DNA of 53,017 nt, from assembly GCA_017649705.1 (NCBI GenBank), contig JAGCGH010000032.1, forward strand, positions 1 through 53,017, given 5' to 3'. Of this stretch, positions 8,673 to 16,309 are shown piece by piece (position 1 is the first letter of the stretch; the number at the start of each line of letters is the position of its first letter). Made by a program: the position numbers and the translations under genes. The notes below the pieces were generated by a model. The model did not search any database. It worked only from the letters and a program-made list of their open reading frames with translations, and was not told the origin of the DNA. This stretch comes from a bacterium. GTDB taxonomy: Bacteria > Auribacterota > UBA3054.

Positions 8673-9409
8673 TGGCCCGGGAGCAGAATGAGGTTCAGGG
8701 AATAATCCCCGTCGACAAGCCGAAGGACTGGACTTCCCACGACGTCATAGCCAAATTAAGGGGCGCCTTCAGGATAAAAAAGATCGGACACTCCGGGACC
8801 CTGGACCCGATGGCGACGGGACTTCTGGCGGTCCTTTGCGGCAGGAGCACGAAGCTCTCCGACGCGCTGATGGCCTCCCAAAAGACATACGAGATGACGG
8901 TCCGTTTCGGCCTTGAGACCAACACCCAGGACATAACCGGCGAGGTCGTGAAGGAAAGCCCTCTTCCGGAAGACTTCGGGATCGAGGCGGTTTCGAAGAT
9001 CCTCCCGGAATTCAGAGGGGAGATAGAGCAGCTGCCGCCCATGTTCTCCGCCCTCAAGGTGAAGGGGAAAAAACTTTACGACATAGCGAGGAGAGGGCAG
9101 GAAGTCGAAAGGGAAAAGCGCCCGGTCACGATCTACGGGCTGGAGCTCCTGGCTCTTGAAGGAGACACGGCGAGATTCCGCTGCGTCTGCTCCAAGGGGA
9201 CTTACGTCAGGACTCTTGCCCACGACATCGGGCAAAAGCTTGGCTGCGGCGCGGCCCTCACCGAACTCAGAAGGACCAGCGGCAGTTTCCTCTCCATAGA
9301 GGAAGCCAAAAGCCTCGAGGAGGTTTTGAGCTGGGACTTGGAAAGACTGAGAGCGGAAGCGGAGAAGAATCTGGAAAAAGTAACCACGGCATTAAACGGC
9401 AATGCTTAG
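8672..9409 (+). CDS. truB: tRNA pseudouridine(55) synthase
   Basis: TruB makes the pseudouridine at position 55 in the T loop of most tRNAs. The 245-residue product shows the family start GIIPVDKPKDWTSHDV and the catalytic motif GHSGTLDPMATG, with nucleophile Asp45. The KTYEMTVRFG segment and CSKGTYVRTLAHDIG further downstream are also typical. The length is on the short side, without the extra C-terminal PUA domain of some members. Its start overlaps the pssA stop by one base, and the end overlaps the next gene by 8 bp, so it lies in one transcript with lipid and metal-uptake genes. Confidence 0.96.
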   Translation: MAREQNEVQGIIPVDKPKDWTSHDVIAKLRGAFRIKKIGHSGTLDPMATGLLAVLCGRSTKLSDALMASQKTYEMTVRFGLETNTQDITGEVVKESPLPEDFGIEAVSKILPEFRGEIEQLPPMFSALKVKGKKLYDIARRGQEVEREKRPVTIYGLELLALEGDTARFRCVCSKGTYVRTLAHDIGQKLGCGAALTELRRTSGSFLSIEEAKSLEEVLSWDLERLRAEAEKNLEKVTTALNGNA

Positions 9410-10304
9410 AACGTCGGACATAAACTTACTCGCGAAAGCGGCGAAAGCGGGCTTCCTGGCCCTCGCAGCGCTTCTTTTGGCCTCCTGCGCCCCCAGGGCG
9501 GAGGAGAATGTCGACATCTACGTTTCCATACCGCCTCTGCTGCCCTTCGCCCAGAGACTGGCCGGCCCCGACGTAAAATGCGAAAGCTTCATGCCCTCCG
9601 GCGCCAACCCCCATTCCTATGAGCCTTCCCCCAGGAAAGGATCGGGCTACTACGCTTCGAAACTTTTCATCATGACAGGGCTGCCCTTCGAGCAGGAGCT
9701 CGTCAAAAGGACGGCCAAGGGCAAAGGCCCCGAAGTTTTGGATCTCTTCCACGCCGTTTACAAGGAAGAGGACCACGACGAAGATCACGATCACGACCAT
9801 GACCACGAAGAGCATCACGGACATCACCACGACCCGCACATCTGGCTCTCGCCAAAACTGATGCTGCAAATGGTCGGCCTTATGGCGGAGAAGATAGAGA
9901 CGCTCTATCCCGAAAAGAAGGCAGAGATAGAAAAAAGGAAGGAAGAGCTTGAAGCTGAGCTCGCCGCCTTCGATGAGGAACTGAAAGAAACTTTCGAAAA
10001 CGGTCCCAAGACTTTCCTGACCTTCCATCCCGCCTATTCCTGCTTCGCCTGCGATTACGGCCTCACTGAGATCGCCGTGGAGAAAGAAGGTTCCGAACCG
10101 ACGCCCAAAAGCCTGGCGGAATCTCTCAGAAAAGCCGGCGAAGAAAAACTGAATTATCTCATCATCCAGCCCGGCCTGAACGAAAGGCTCGCCAGCCACA
10201 TCGCCAGATCCGCCGATCTTAAGATCATAAAAAGGGACGCCCTTTCCACCAACTACTACGGCGAACTGAGAGCCCTTGCCAAAAACATAAAGGGGGAGGA
10301 ATAA
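9402..10304 (+). CDS. Metal ABC transporter substrate-binding lipoprotein (ZnuA-like)
   Basis: This is the metal-capturing part of a zinc or manganese importer of the cluster 9 (ZnuA/PsaA) family. It is a 300-residue lipoprotein with lipobox LLASC, acylated at Cys29. Likely metal ligands are His71 in NPHSYEP, His146 in DPHIWLSP, the histidine in TFHPAYSC and an acidic residue near the C-terminus. Residues about 124-146 form a loop of alternating His, Asp and Glu, a feature of zinc-specific members that is thought to sense or shuttle zinc. That makes zinc more likely than manganese, although specificity is inferred. The ATPase gene begins on its last base. No Zur box was recognised upstream; the gene appears to depend on the pssA-truB transcript. 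Confidence 0.93.
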   Translation: MLRTSDINLLAKAAKAGFLALAALLLASCAPRAEENVDIYVSIPPLLPFAQRLAGPDVKCESFMPSGANPHSYEPSPRKGSGYYASKLFIMTGLPFEQELVKRTAKGKGPEVLDLFHAVYKEEDHDEDHDHDHDHEEHHGHHHDPHIWLSPKLMLQMVGLMAEKIETLYPEKKAEIEKRKEELEAELAAFDEELKETFENGPKTFLTFHPAYSCFACDYGLTEIAVEKEGSEPTPKSLAESLRKAGEEKLNYLIIQPGLNERLASHIARSADLKIIKRDALSTNYYGELRALAKNIKGEE

Positions 10305-11053
10305 TGGCCGACGTCATCATGAGATTCGAAGGCGTCACCTTCGGCTACGGACCGCACCTGGTCCTCGACGACGTCTCCTTCTCCATCAGAGCCGGAGAAT
10401 ACGTCGGCATCGTGGGCCCCAACGGCGGCGGCAAGACCACCCTTCTGAAACTGGTCCTCGGACTTCTGAAACCTCAGAAAGGGAAAATAACGCTTTTCGG
10501 CAAAGACCCGGAGGAGACCAGGTCCCGCATCGGCTACGTTCCCCAGTATTTCAACGTGGACAGGCAGTTCCCCATCAACGTGGCGGCGCTTATTGAAGCC
10601 GGTCTTCTGAACCGCCGTGGCTTCCTGCCCATGAGCAAAAAGGAAGCCAGGGAAAAGATCGCCGAGGCTTTGAAAAGCGTTTACCTGGACGGCTACCAGA
10701 CCAGGGCCGTAGGGGAGCTCTCCGGCGGAGAGCTGCAGCGCGTCCTCATAGCGAGAGCCCTTGTCTCCAGCCCGGAGATACTGCTTCTGGACGAGCCCAC
10801 CGCCAACGTTGACCCCGCGGTGGGAATCAGCCTTTACGGCCTTTTCCAGGAACTCAACAAGGACCACACCATCATCATCGTTTCCCACGACATCGGCTTC
10901 GTGACTTCCAGCGTCACTTCCATTCTCTGCCTCAACGAGAAACTCTACCAGCACGACGGCTCGAAGCTTACTCCGGAAGTCATAGAATCCCTTTACGGCG
11001 GACACGTCCATCTTGTGAACCACTGCCACCACTGCCACGGGGAGGAGGAATAA
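10304..11053 (+). CDS. Metal ABC transporter ATP-binding protein (ZnuC-like)
   Basis: This ATPase of the metal importer has 249 residues. The Walker A motif GPNGGGKTT is at 38-46, the ABC signature is LSGGELQR, Walker B is ILLLDEPT, and the switch histidine is in IIIVSHDIGF. The protein ends in an unusual tail rich in His and Cys (HLVNHCHHCHGEEE) that could bind the transported metal. ZnuC proteins often end in histidines, so a role in sensing cytoplasmic zinc is reasonable but unproven. It overlaps the genes on both sides by one base, showing tight translational coupling. Confidence 0.94.
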   Translation: MADVIMRFEGVTFGYGPHLVLDDVSFSIRAGEYVGIVGPNGGGKTTLLKLVLGLLKPQKGKITLFGKDPEETRSRIGYVPQYFNVDRQFPINVAALIEAGLLNRRGFLPMSKKEAREKIAEALKSVYLDGYQTRAVGELSGGELQRVLIARALVSSPEILLLDEPTANVDPAVGISLYGLFQELNKDHTIIIVSHDIGFVTSSVTSILCLNEKLYQHDGSKLTPEVIESLYGGHVHLVNHCHHCHGEEE

Positions 11054-11853
11054 TGCAGATCGATCCCTTCCTTCTGAAAGCTCTCCTGGCGGGACTTTTG
11101 ATCTCTTTAGCCTGCGGCATCGTGGGCAGCCTCGTGGTGGTCAGAAGACTGACCTTCATCACCGGCGGCATCGCCCACGCCGTTTTGGGCGGCGTCGGCG
11201 TGGCGCTCTTCTTTAACATCGCCCCCGTCTGGGGCATCTTCATCAGTGGACAGCTGGCCGCCCTTGTTTTGGGCATCGTCAGCAGAAGAGTCAAGCGCTA
11301 CGAGGAGCCCATTATCGCGGCTCTCTGGTCCATCGGCATGGCCCTGGGCGTTCTTTTGGCCGCGCTCTCCCCGGGCTATCAGAGCGATCTGATGAGCTAC
11401 CTTTTCGGCAACATACTGCTGATCTCTCCCTACGACATCCTGAACGTCGTTATCCTGGACGCCGTCATCATCCTCATCACCGCCCTTTTCTACAAGCCCC
11501 TCCGCATCGTGTGCTTCGATGAGGAATACGCCACCCTTAGAGGACTTCCCACGGATTTCTTCTATCTGCTTCTGCTTTCCCTCATTGCCCTCACCGTCAT
11601 CTGCGTCATGCGCGTGGTGGGTCTCATCATGGTCATCGCCCTGATGGCGCTGCCGCCCACCATGATGCTCAGGCACACCAACCGCCTCCACATCGTCATG
11701 CTGGGCTCCTCTCTTATCAGCGCCGCCCTCATAGCCGCCGGTCTTCTCATATCTTTCCGCTTCGACTGGCCCTCCGGCGCGACCATCGTGCTTCTCACAG
11801 GACTGGTCTTCCTGCTTAAGATCATCATCTCCGAACTCCGCGCCAAAGCCTGA
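11053..11853 (+). CDS. Metal ABC transporter permease (ZnuB-like)
   Basis: This is the membrane channel of the same importer, of the ABC-3 family (ZnuB/MntB). The 266-residue product has about eight to nine hydrophobic helices. Family features include LLAGLLISLACGIVGSLVVVRR at the N-terminus (given here in outline only), GGIAHAVLGGVG, and VGLIMVIALMALPP in the second half. The gene ends the pssA-truB-znu run. A promoter for the following fic gene begins at its stop codon. Confidence 0.94.
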   Translation: MQIDPFLLKALLAGLLISLACGIVGSLVVVRRLTFITGGIAHAVLGGVGVALFFNIAPVWGIFISGQLAALVLGIVSRRVKRYEEPIIAALWSIGMALGVLLAALSPGYQSDLMSYLFGNILLISPYDILNVVILDAVIILITALFYKPLRIVCFDEEYATLRGLPTDFFYLLLLSLIALTVICVMRVVGLIMVIALMALPPTMMLRHTNRLHIVMLGSSLISAALIAAGLLISFRFDWPSGATIVLLTGLVFLLKIIISELRAKA

Positions 11854-11878
11854 AAAAACCAGGCTAAAATGGTATAAT
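11850..11878 (+). promoter_or_regulatory. promoter of the fic gene
   Basis: CTGAAA (11850-11855) and a perfect TATAAT (11873-11878) are 17 bp apart, with TGG just before the -10 box. The fic start lies 22 bp further on, with an AAAAGG ribosome site between. Confidence 0.75.
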
Positions 11879-11900
11879 ATAAGCCGAATAAAAGGCCTTT

Positions 11901-12452
11901 ATGACGCAAAGAGAAATAGACGCAGCCAGCCTTGAAAAGGCTAAAAAAATATTCGAAACAGGCGAAGTTTACGGTTTTGAGACCGGGACCGTCGCCGGGC
12001 TTTGCGCCATTCATTCCGCGCTTTTCAAAGGCCTTTACGACTTTGCCGGCCAGATAAGGAAACTCAACATTTCCAAAGGCAATTTGCGTTTTGCCAACGC
12101 TCTTTATCTTTCCCGGATCCTTCCGGTCATTGAAAAAATGCCCGAAGACACTTTCGATGATATCGTAAAAAAATATGTTGAAATGAACATCGCGCATCCC
12201 TTTATGGAAGGCAACGGCCGGGCCGCGCGCATCTGGCTCGACATGATCCTGAAAAAGCGGCTGGGAAAAGTCGTCAACTGGAGCCTCATTGAAAAAGACC
12301 AGTACCTTTCCGCCATGGAAAGAAGCCCCGTCAACGACCTTGAGATCAAAACACTTTTAAACAAAGCTTTGACCACCGAAACGGCCAGCCGGGAATTAAT
12401 TATGAAAGGCTTGGAACGTTCCTACTATTACGAAGGCTTGGAACCAAAATAA
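11901..12452 (+). CDS. Class III Fic domain AMP-transferase
   Basis: Fic proteins transfer AMP (or another nucleotide part) from ATP to hydroxyl groups of target proteins. The 183-residue product is a single Fic domain with the complete active-site motif [12 protein letters not shown]: the catalytic His, the acidic residue and the phosphate-binding GNGR are all intact. Near the C-terminus SYYYEG matches the inhibitory pattern (S/T)xxxE(G/N). There, as in the class III enzyme NmFic, a glutamate from the last helix blocks productive ATP binding. It is therefore a self-inhibited enzyme, and no separate antitoxin is expected; none is seen upstream. In class III proteins, activity depends on protein concentration and self-modification. 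The target is unknown. It has its own promoter and a small DUF3006 gene follows after 17 bp. Confidence 0.92.
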   Translation: MTQREIDAASLEKAKKIFETGEVYGFETGTVAGLCAIHSALFKGLYDFAGQIRKLNISKGNLRFANALYLSRILPVIEKMPEDTFDDIVKKYVEMNIAHPFMEGNGRAARIWLDMILKKRLGKVVNWSLIEKDQYLSAMERSPVNDLEIKTLLNKALTTETASRELIMKGLERSYYYEGLEPK

Positions 12453-12469
12453 ACAGGGAGGGAGATCCT

Positions 12470-12679
12470 ATGCGTTTGATCATAGACAGAATCGAAGAAA
12501 ACGTCATCGTGGCGGAACTGCCGAACATGAAGACCGTAAACCTGCCTCTTGCCGTCGCCCCCAACGCGAAGGAAGGGGACTACCTTCAGATCTCGCTCAT
12601 AAGAAAAGAGAAGCGCAAAAGATCCAAGCTGGCTCAGGAGATCGCGGATCTGGAAGCCGAGCTCCGGGAAAAAGACTAA
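12470..12679 (+). CDS. DUF3006 family small protein
   Basis: A 69-residue protein that opens with MRLIIDRIEENVIVAELP, the pattern of DUF3006 proteins (a small beta-barrel-like fold of unknown role). The second half is charged and helical (RKEKRKRSKLAQEIADLEAE) and may form a coiled coil. A strong GGGAGG ribosome site precedes the ATG. The gene follows fic closely and may be co-transcribed with it, but nothing suggests it is an antitoxin. Its stop codon lies 18 bp from the displaced 3' end of hemW that faces it, so the two genes were probably once convergent neighbours. Confidence 0.8.
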   Translation: MRLIIDRIEENVIVAELPNMKTVNLPLAVAPNAKEGDYLQISLIRKEKRKRSKLAQEIADLEAELREKD

Positions 12680-12699
12680 ACGCAAAGCCACCTTTCCTT

Positions 12700-12742
12700 A
12701 CACAAACTCCGCCATGACGATGTTGGCGAGTTCAACGCCGCG
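12700..12742. repeat. 43-bp direct repeat, left copy (displaced hemW 3' end)
   Basis: It is identical to 19752-19794 over 43 bp, with sequence on both sides differing. Read on the minus strand it encodes RGVELANIVMAEFV, the exact C-terminus of the HemW-like protein, and is followed at once by an in-frame TAA (12698-12700). Its position just past the convergent DUF3006 stop suggests this is the original end of the hemW gene. Confidence 0.95.
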
Positions 12743-12777
12743 AGCATCGGAGAAAAACATCAATTTGCCTTCACAAT

Positions 12778-12806
12778 TTGACAGCCTTTGCTATTTATGA
12801 GAAAAT
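12778..12806 (+). promoter_or_regulatory. promoter of the island operon
   Basis: A perfect TTGACA (12778-12783) is followed after 17 bp by GAAAAT (12801-12806), which matches four of six -10 positions. The first gene starts at 12831 with a GGAGG ribosome site between. The four island genes lie so close together that this promoter could serve all of them. Confidence 0.5.
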
Positions 12807-12830
12807 ATGTTTAAAAATCGGAGGCACGAT

Positions 12831-14831
12831 ATGCGCAACATTCTCAAAATGTTATTTCTCATTTCTTTGATGACTTTCTGCATCTTTGCAAGTGAAGAAA
12901 TACCAGGGTCTATCAACGCCGACACCCTCCAGGGCCTCACCTCTTTTGCTTTCATGACCACCAACGACTTTGAAACTATCAAAGTCACAATAGAAAAACT
13001 CAAAAGCAGCGCCGAAGCCTGTGCCGACAGCATAGTGGACCTCCAGCTGGGGCTTTCATCCTTAAACCACGAGGAACGCCTCGTAAGGGAAAAAGACCTC
13101 AATAAGATCATTGAAGACTATTCCAAAATCAGTTCCGAACTAGTCATATCCAGCGTAGAAAACCAAGGCGACAGGACAGACGATATACAAGCTTTGCAAG
13201 CCGCTCTTGAAGCTCTTGAAGCGGAACTAACCTCTCTTCAGAATTACGTCCATAAATATCTTGGTCATCTTAAATCAGAAGAAGAAACATGGTATTTCAC
13301 CATAGACGGCGCTCTTCTTGGAACAAACGCGAGCATGGTCGCCACTCCTTCCTCAATAAGTAGCACAGTGCTTATAGGCCAGACTTTCCAGGTCAAAAAC
13401 AACTCAAACATCAGAAAGATCAAGATCAAGGCGGAATTATCCGCTCCTCCCTATAACTGCGTATTCCTTTCTCCTTACAGCCCAACCATTACTACAAACA
13501 CATTTGTTTACGCTAGTTCCGCAATAAATGAAGGCAATAACATTTATTCGTATAATTTCAACGATTATCCTGTTTCCACAAATTCCATTTATATATTCGG
13601 CGTAAGAGGAAGGAACTCCTACTCCCAGATCTGCCTGAACAAATGCAATGATGCTTACACCGGAGCGACCAACTGCCTCTGGCTCGGCACAGGCAGCAGG
13701 TACAGCTTAGACGCTCTCTCCGAGTTTGATCTGACCGCACAGCCTAATTGGGACCTTTGCTTCGACATAAGTTTTACGAGTATAACCAATCTCATCGTCA
13801 GCAAAGACGGTATCGAGATAAAGAACGACGCCAGTTTAAAAATAAATGATCAGGAAGCAGCAACTGTTCCTGAAGTAAACGCCAGGATAATGGAAGCCAG
13901 CCAAAGCATATATCAGTCCATAAGCAATCACGTCTTCGGAACGACATCCATAGCGAACGGCTCCATCACTTCCGATAAACTAGCCAACAACGCTGTAACA
14001 GCGGCCAAAATAGGAACCAACGCAGTTACGACCATTAAAATATCCAATGGCGCGATAACTGAAAGCAAAATAGATACCGGCGCGGTAACTGAAAACAAAA
14101 TAGCACTTGGAGCCGTCACAACAGCCAAGATAGACAACGAAGCTGTAACGACAAGCAAAATAGCGGATAGTTCCATAACCGAAAGCAAACTGTCCACCAA
14201 CTCTGTTTCCACTGCAATAATAAAAGACAATGCTATAACCGCCGCCAAAATAAACAATGGCGCAATAAACGGGAACAAGATACAATCTAACGCCATCGCT
14301 TCTTCCCACATATCAGCTCATGCGATAACGGCTGAAAAACTAGCTGCAAATTCAATCCAATTGTCCCATTTTACGGAATTCCTTAAGAGCAATTTGGTTT
14401 TATCTTCAGGCGGCTCAGTAACAGGCAAATTAGAAGTAACAGATTTCATATTTAGAAATTCTGGCGATTGGCATATTGGTACGGAAACAAATCGGACCGA
14501 TTTGATTATTGACAATCAAGAAGGAAATATTGCGACACTTGATGGCGATTTAAATTTAATTGCAAACGGAGAAAACAAAAGCATCAAAGCATTAAGTTTT
14601 CTTCAAATAAATTATCCGGGACAATGCGGAAAATTAGTGATCCCTGCTGGGGACACTTATGCAATTATTTGCGAGACTTTATCTCCAAATGCCGTTATAA
14701 ACATTACGCCAGCCCAAGATACTTTACTTAGATATTGGGTTGATATAGATATTTCAGGACAAGCCACAATCAATATTTCAGACACATGTAATACTAATCT
14801 GTATTTTTACTATTCCATACTGAAAAAATAA
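12831..14831 (+). CDS. Secreted protein with tail-fibre-like decapeptide repeats
   Basis: A signal peptide (MRNILKMLFLISLMTFCIFA) is followed by a helical region likely to form a coiled coil (about 30-145). A beta-rich domain comes next (about 150-310). Residues about 375-505 hold roughly a dozen repeats of ten residues with the pattern (G/N)AVTxxKIxx. The C-terminal domain has about 150 residues. Such AVTxxKI repeats occur in phage tail fibres and other fibrous trimeric proteins, so a surface or particle-attached fibre is plausible. The start at 12831 is chosen over the in-frame ATG at 12807 because GGAGG lies 6 bp before it and it opens the signal peptide. Base composition is intermediate up to about 14390, then turns clearly AT-rich, so the gene looks like a mosaic. 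The partner, host and function are unknown. Confidence 0.7.
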   Translation: MRNILKMLFLISLMTFCIFASEEIPGSINADTLQGLTSFAFMTTNDFETIKVTIEKLKSSAEACADSIVDLQLGLSSLNHEERLVREKDLNKIIEDYSKISSELVISSVENQGDRTDDIQALQAALEALEAELTSLQNYVHKYLGHLKSEEETWYFTIDGALLGTNASMVATPSSISSTVLIGQTFQVKNNSNIRKIKIKAELSAPPYNCVFLSPYSPTITTNTFVYASSAINEGNNIYSYNFNDYPVSTNSIYIFGVRGRNSYSQICLNKCNDAYTGATNCLWLGTGSRYSLDALSEFDLTAQPNWDLCFDISFTSITNLIVSKDGIEIKNDASLKINDQEAATVPEVNARIMEASQSIYQSISNHVFGTTSIANGSITSDKLANNAVTAAKIGTNAVTTIKISNGAITESKIDTGAVTENKIALGAVTTAKIDNEAVTTSKIADSSITESKLSTNSVSTAIIKDNAITAAKINNGAINGNKIQSNAIASSHISAHAITAEKLAANSIQLSHFTEFLKSNLVLSSGGSVTGKLEVTDFIFRNSGDWHIGTETNRTDLIIDNQEGNIATLDGDLNLIANGENKSIKALSFLQINYPGQCGKLVIPAGDTYAIICETLSPNAVINITPAQDTLLRYWVDIDISGQATINISDTCNTNLYFYYSILKK

Positions 14832-14843
14832 AGAACAATCCTC

Positions 14844-16304
14844 ATGAGAAAAAATATTATAAATATTGTAATAGTATTGTTGTTTATATTTGCATCAGCT
14901 TATGTTGAGGCTGAGGTAATTTCACCTCTTCTTCGTTGTTTAAGGTTTGATTTAAATCATATGATAGATGACGTAACCATTCATAGTTCTGTAAATCTTG
15001 ATAATGACGATTGGATAACTATAAATAAAGATGAAAATATGTTTTATTTTATTGCAGACAATGATAATGAAAATCTTGAAAATAAATTTTTGGTTAGTTA
15101 CAGCGGGACTTGGCCAACACCGGAAGCTCATCAGGATCCACATACATTTCAATATGAGCCCCAAATGAACGGTTATATTTATTGCCAATGGGATGTAACT
15201 AACGGCACGCCGGTTGAAGCTGATCAAACAATTACCAACCGTATTTTACGCTCGTATGAAGGTATTCAAATGGATAACGATGTTGACATCTATACATTTT
15301 TACCAACCAATAGTGTTTATTGCATAGAAATGCCTGTAAATTCACGTGTGACAATGTCAATAGACTTAAACATGTCTGATTTTTCAAATATAAGTTTTGA
15401 ATGTACAACAAATGTTCATAACTGTTCGCAAGGTTTTACTAAAAGATGCTATAAAGATGATTGGATAATTGGCGAAAAATATTATATAAAACTCTACTGC
15501 TCAAACAGCAACGATTATTATGAGGCTGATCAAAATTATATTTTTACAATTAGAAATGTACAACCTGTTGTGTTGATTCACGGAATAAATTCGCATCCGA
15601 CATTTCCTGGAGATCCCGAAACAGCATTTTTAGAAATAAAAAGAGTTTTACCACATGCAGATGATCTTCGTCCAATAGTTTTTTTTGACTTTCCTTGGAA
15701 TCCCAAAAACACAAAATATGACCAATATATAGGTGAAAACAATTTGGATAAAAATATATTGTATGGTTATATTTATGATATTTTCATTAACTACAAATTA
15801 AAACCAATTGTTTTTTCTCATTCAATGGGAGGAATATTAATTGTTTGTCAAATAGAAGAAAGAGAAAGCATTGTAAGTCTAATTAGGAATTATGTGTTTT
15901 TTGGTACGCCTTTTTGCGGCTCCGATGCTGCTTCTTATCCGTTCGCTGGATTTTTTTCAAACACTTCTAGCGATAACATTGACCGTTTAAGAAGAGGGAC
16001 CAAGGATGTGTGGGTTTTTATGAGCAAAATACCTACAAGTTTTTTAAATTCCTATTCAACTTTTTTTATAGGAACAGATAATATTTTACGAGGAAAAGAT
16101 TATGGAATTAGTTGGCATAAAAATGGCGGAAAAGATTGTGATGGTGTTGTTTCTATATCATCAGCCAATTTATCCGGGACAATGCATAGGTCAAACGAAC
16201 GCATAAAAGTTAACTATAATCATACCGAAATGAAAGAACTAGTGTTTCCACTTTCGGGTGATTATTTAGATATATACAATAAATTAAAAAGTCATATTAA
16301 TTGA
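14844..16304 (+). CDS. Secreted alpha/beta hydrolase (lipase-like) with N-terminal beta domain
   Basis: The 486-residue product has a signal peptide (about 1-23). An N-terminal beta-sandwich part of about 200 residues follows; its DNDVDIYTF segment resembles the bacterial pre-peptidase C-terminal type of domain. Then comes an alpha/beta hydrolase domain. The latter starts with VVLIHGINSHP (oxyanion loop) and has the nucleophile elbow SHSMGG with catalytic Ser327. A later Asp (KDCDGVVS) and His (NYNHTEMKE) suit the catalytic triad, with the order and spacing of lipases such as LipA/EstA types. It probably hydrolyses an ester outside the cytoplasm; the substrate is unknown. It lies 12 bp after the fibre-like gene and overlaps or abuts the next. 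Codon use is strongly AT-biased, unlike the core genes. Confidence 0.78.
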   Translation: MRKNIINIVIVLLFIFASAYVEAEVISPLLRCLRFDLNHMIDDVTIHSSVNLDNDDWITINKDENMFYFIADNDNENLENKFLVSYSGTWPTPEAHQDPHTFQYEPQMNGYIYCQWDVTNGTPVEADQTITNRILRSYEGIQMDNDVDIYTFLPTNSVYCIEMPVNSRVTMSIDLNMSDFSNISFECTTNVHNCSQGFTKRCYKDDWIIGEKYYIKLYCSNSNDYYEADQNYIFTIRNVQPVVLIHGINSHPTFPGDPETAFLEIKRVLPHADDLRPIVFFDFPWNPKNTKYDQYIGENNLDKNILYGYIYDIFINYKLKPIVFSHSMGGILIVCQIEERESIVSLIRNYVFFGTPFCGSDAASYPFAGFFSNTSSDNIDRLRRGTKDVWVFMSKIPTSFLNSYSTFFIGTDNILRGKDYGISWHKNGGKDCDGVVSISSANLSGTMHRSNERIKVNYNHTEMKELVFPLSGDYLDIYNKLKSHIN

Positions 16305-16309
16305 TAATT

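Noticed and set aside
11901-12679. fic plus DUF3006 as a toxin-antitoxin pair
   Set aside because: The Fic protein carries its own C-terminal inhibitory motif. DUF3006 is not a known Fic antitoxin, and antitoxins of Fic toxins usually lie upstream.
13960-14340. Repeats that might suggest a CRISPR array
   Set aside because: The units are about 30 bp of degenerate coding repeats in one open frame with no constant repeat or separate spacers. They are protein repeats.
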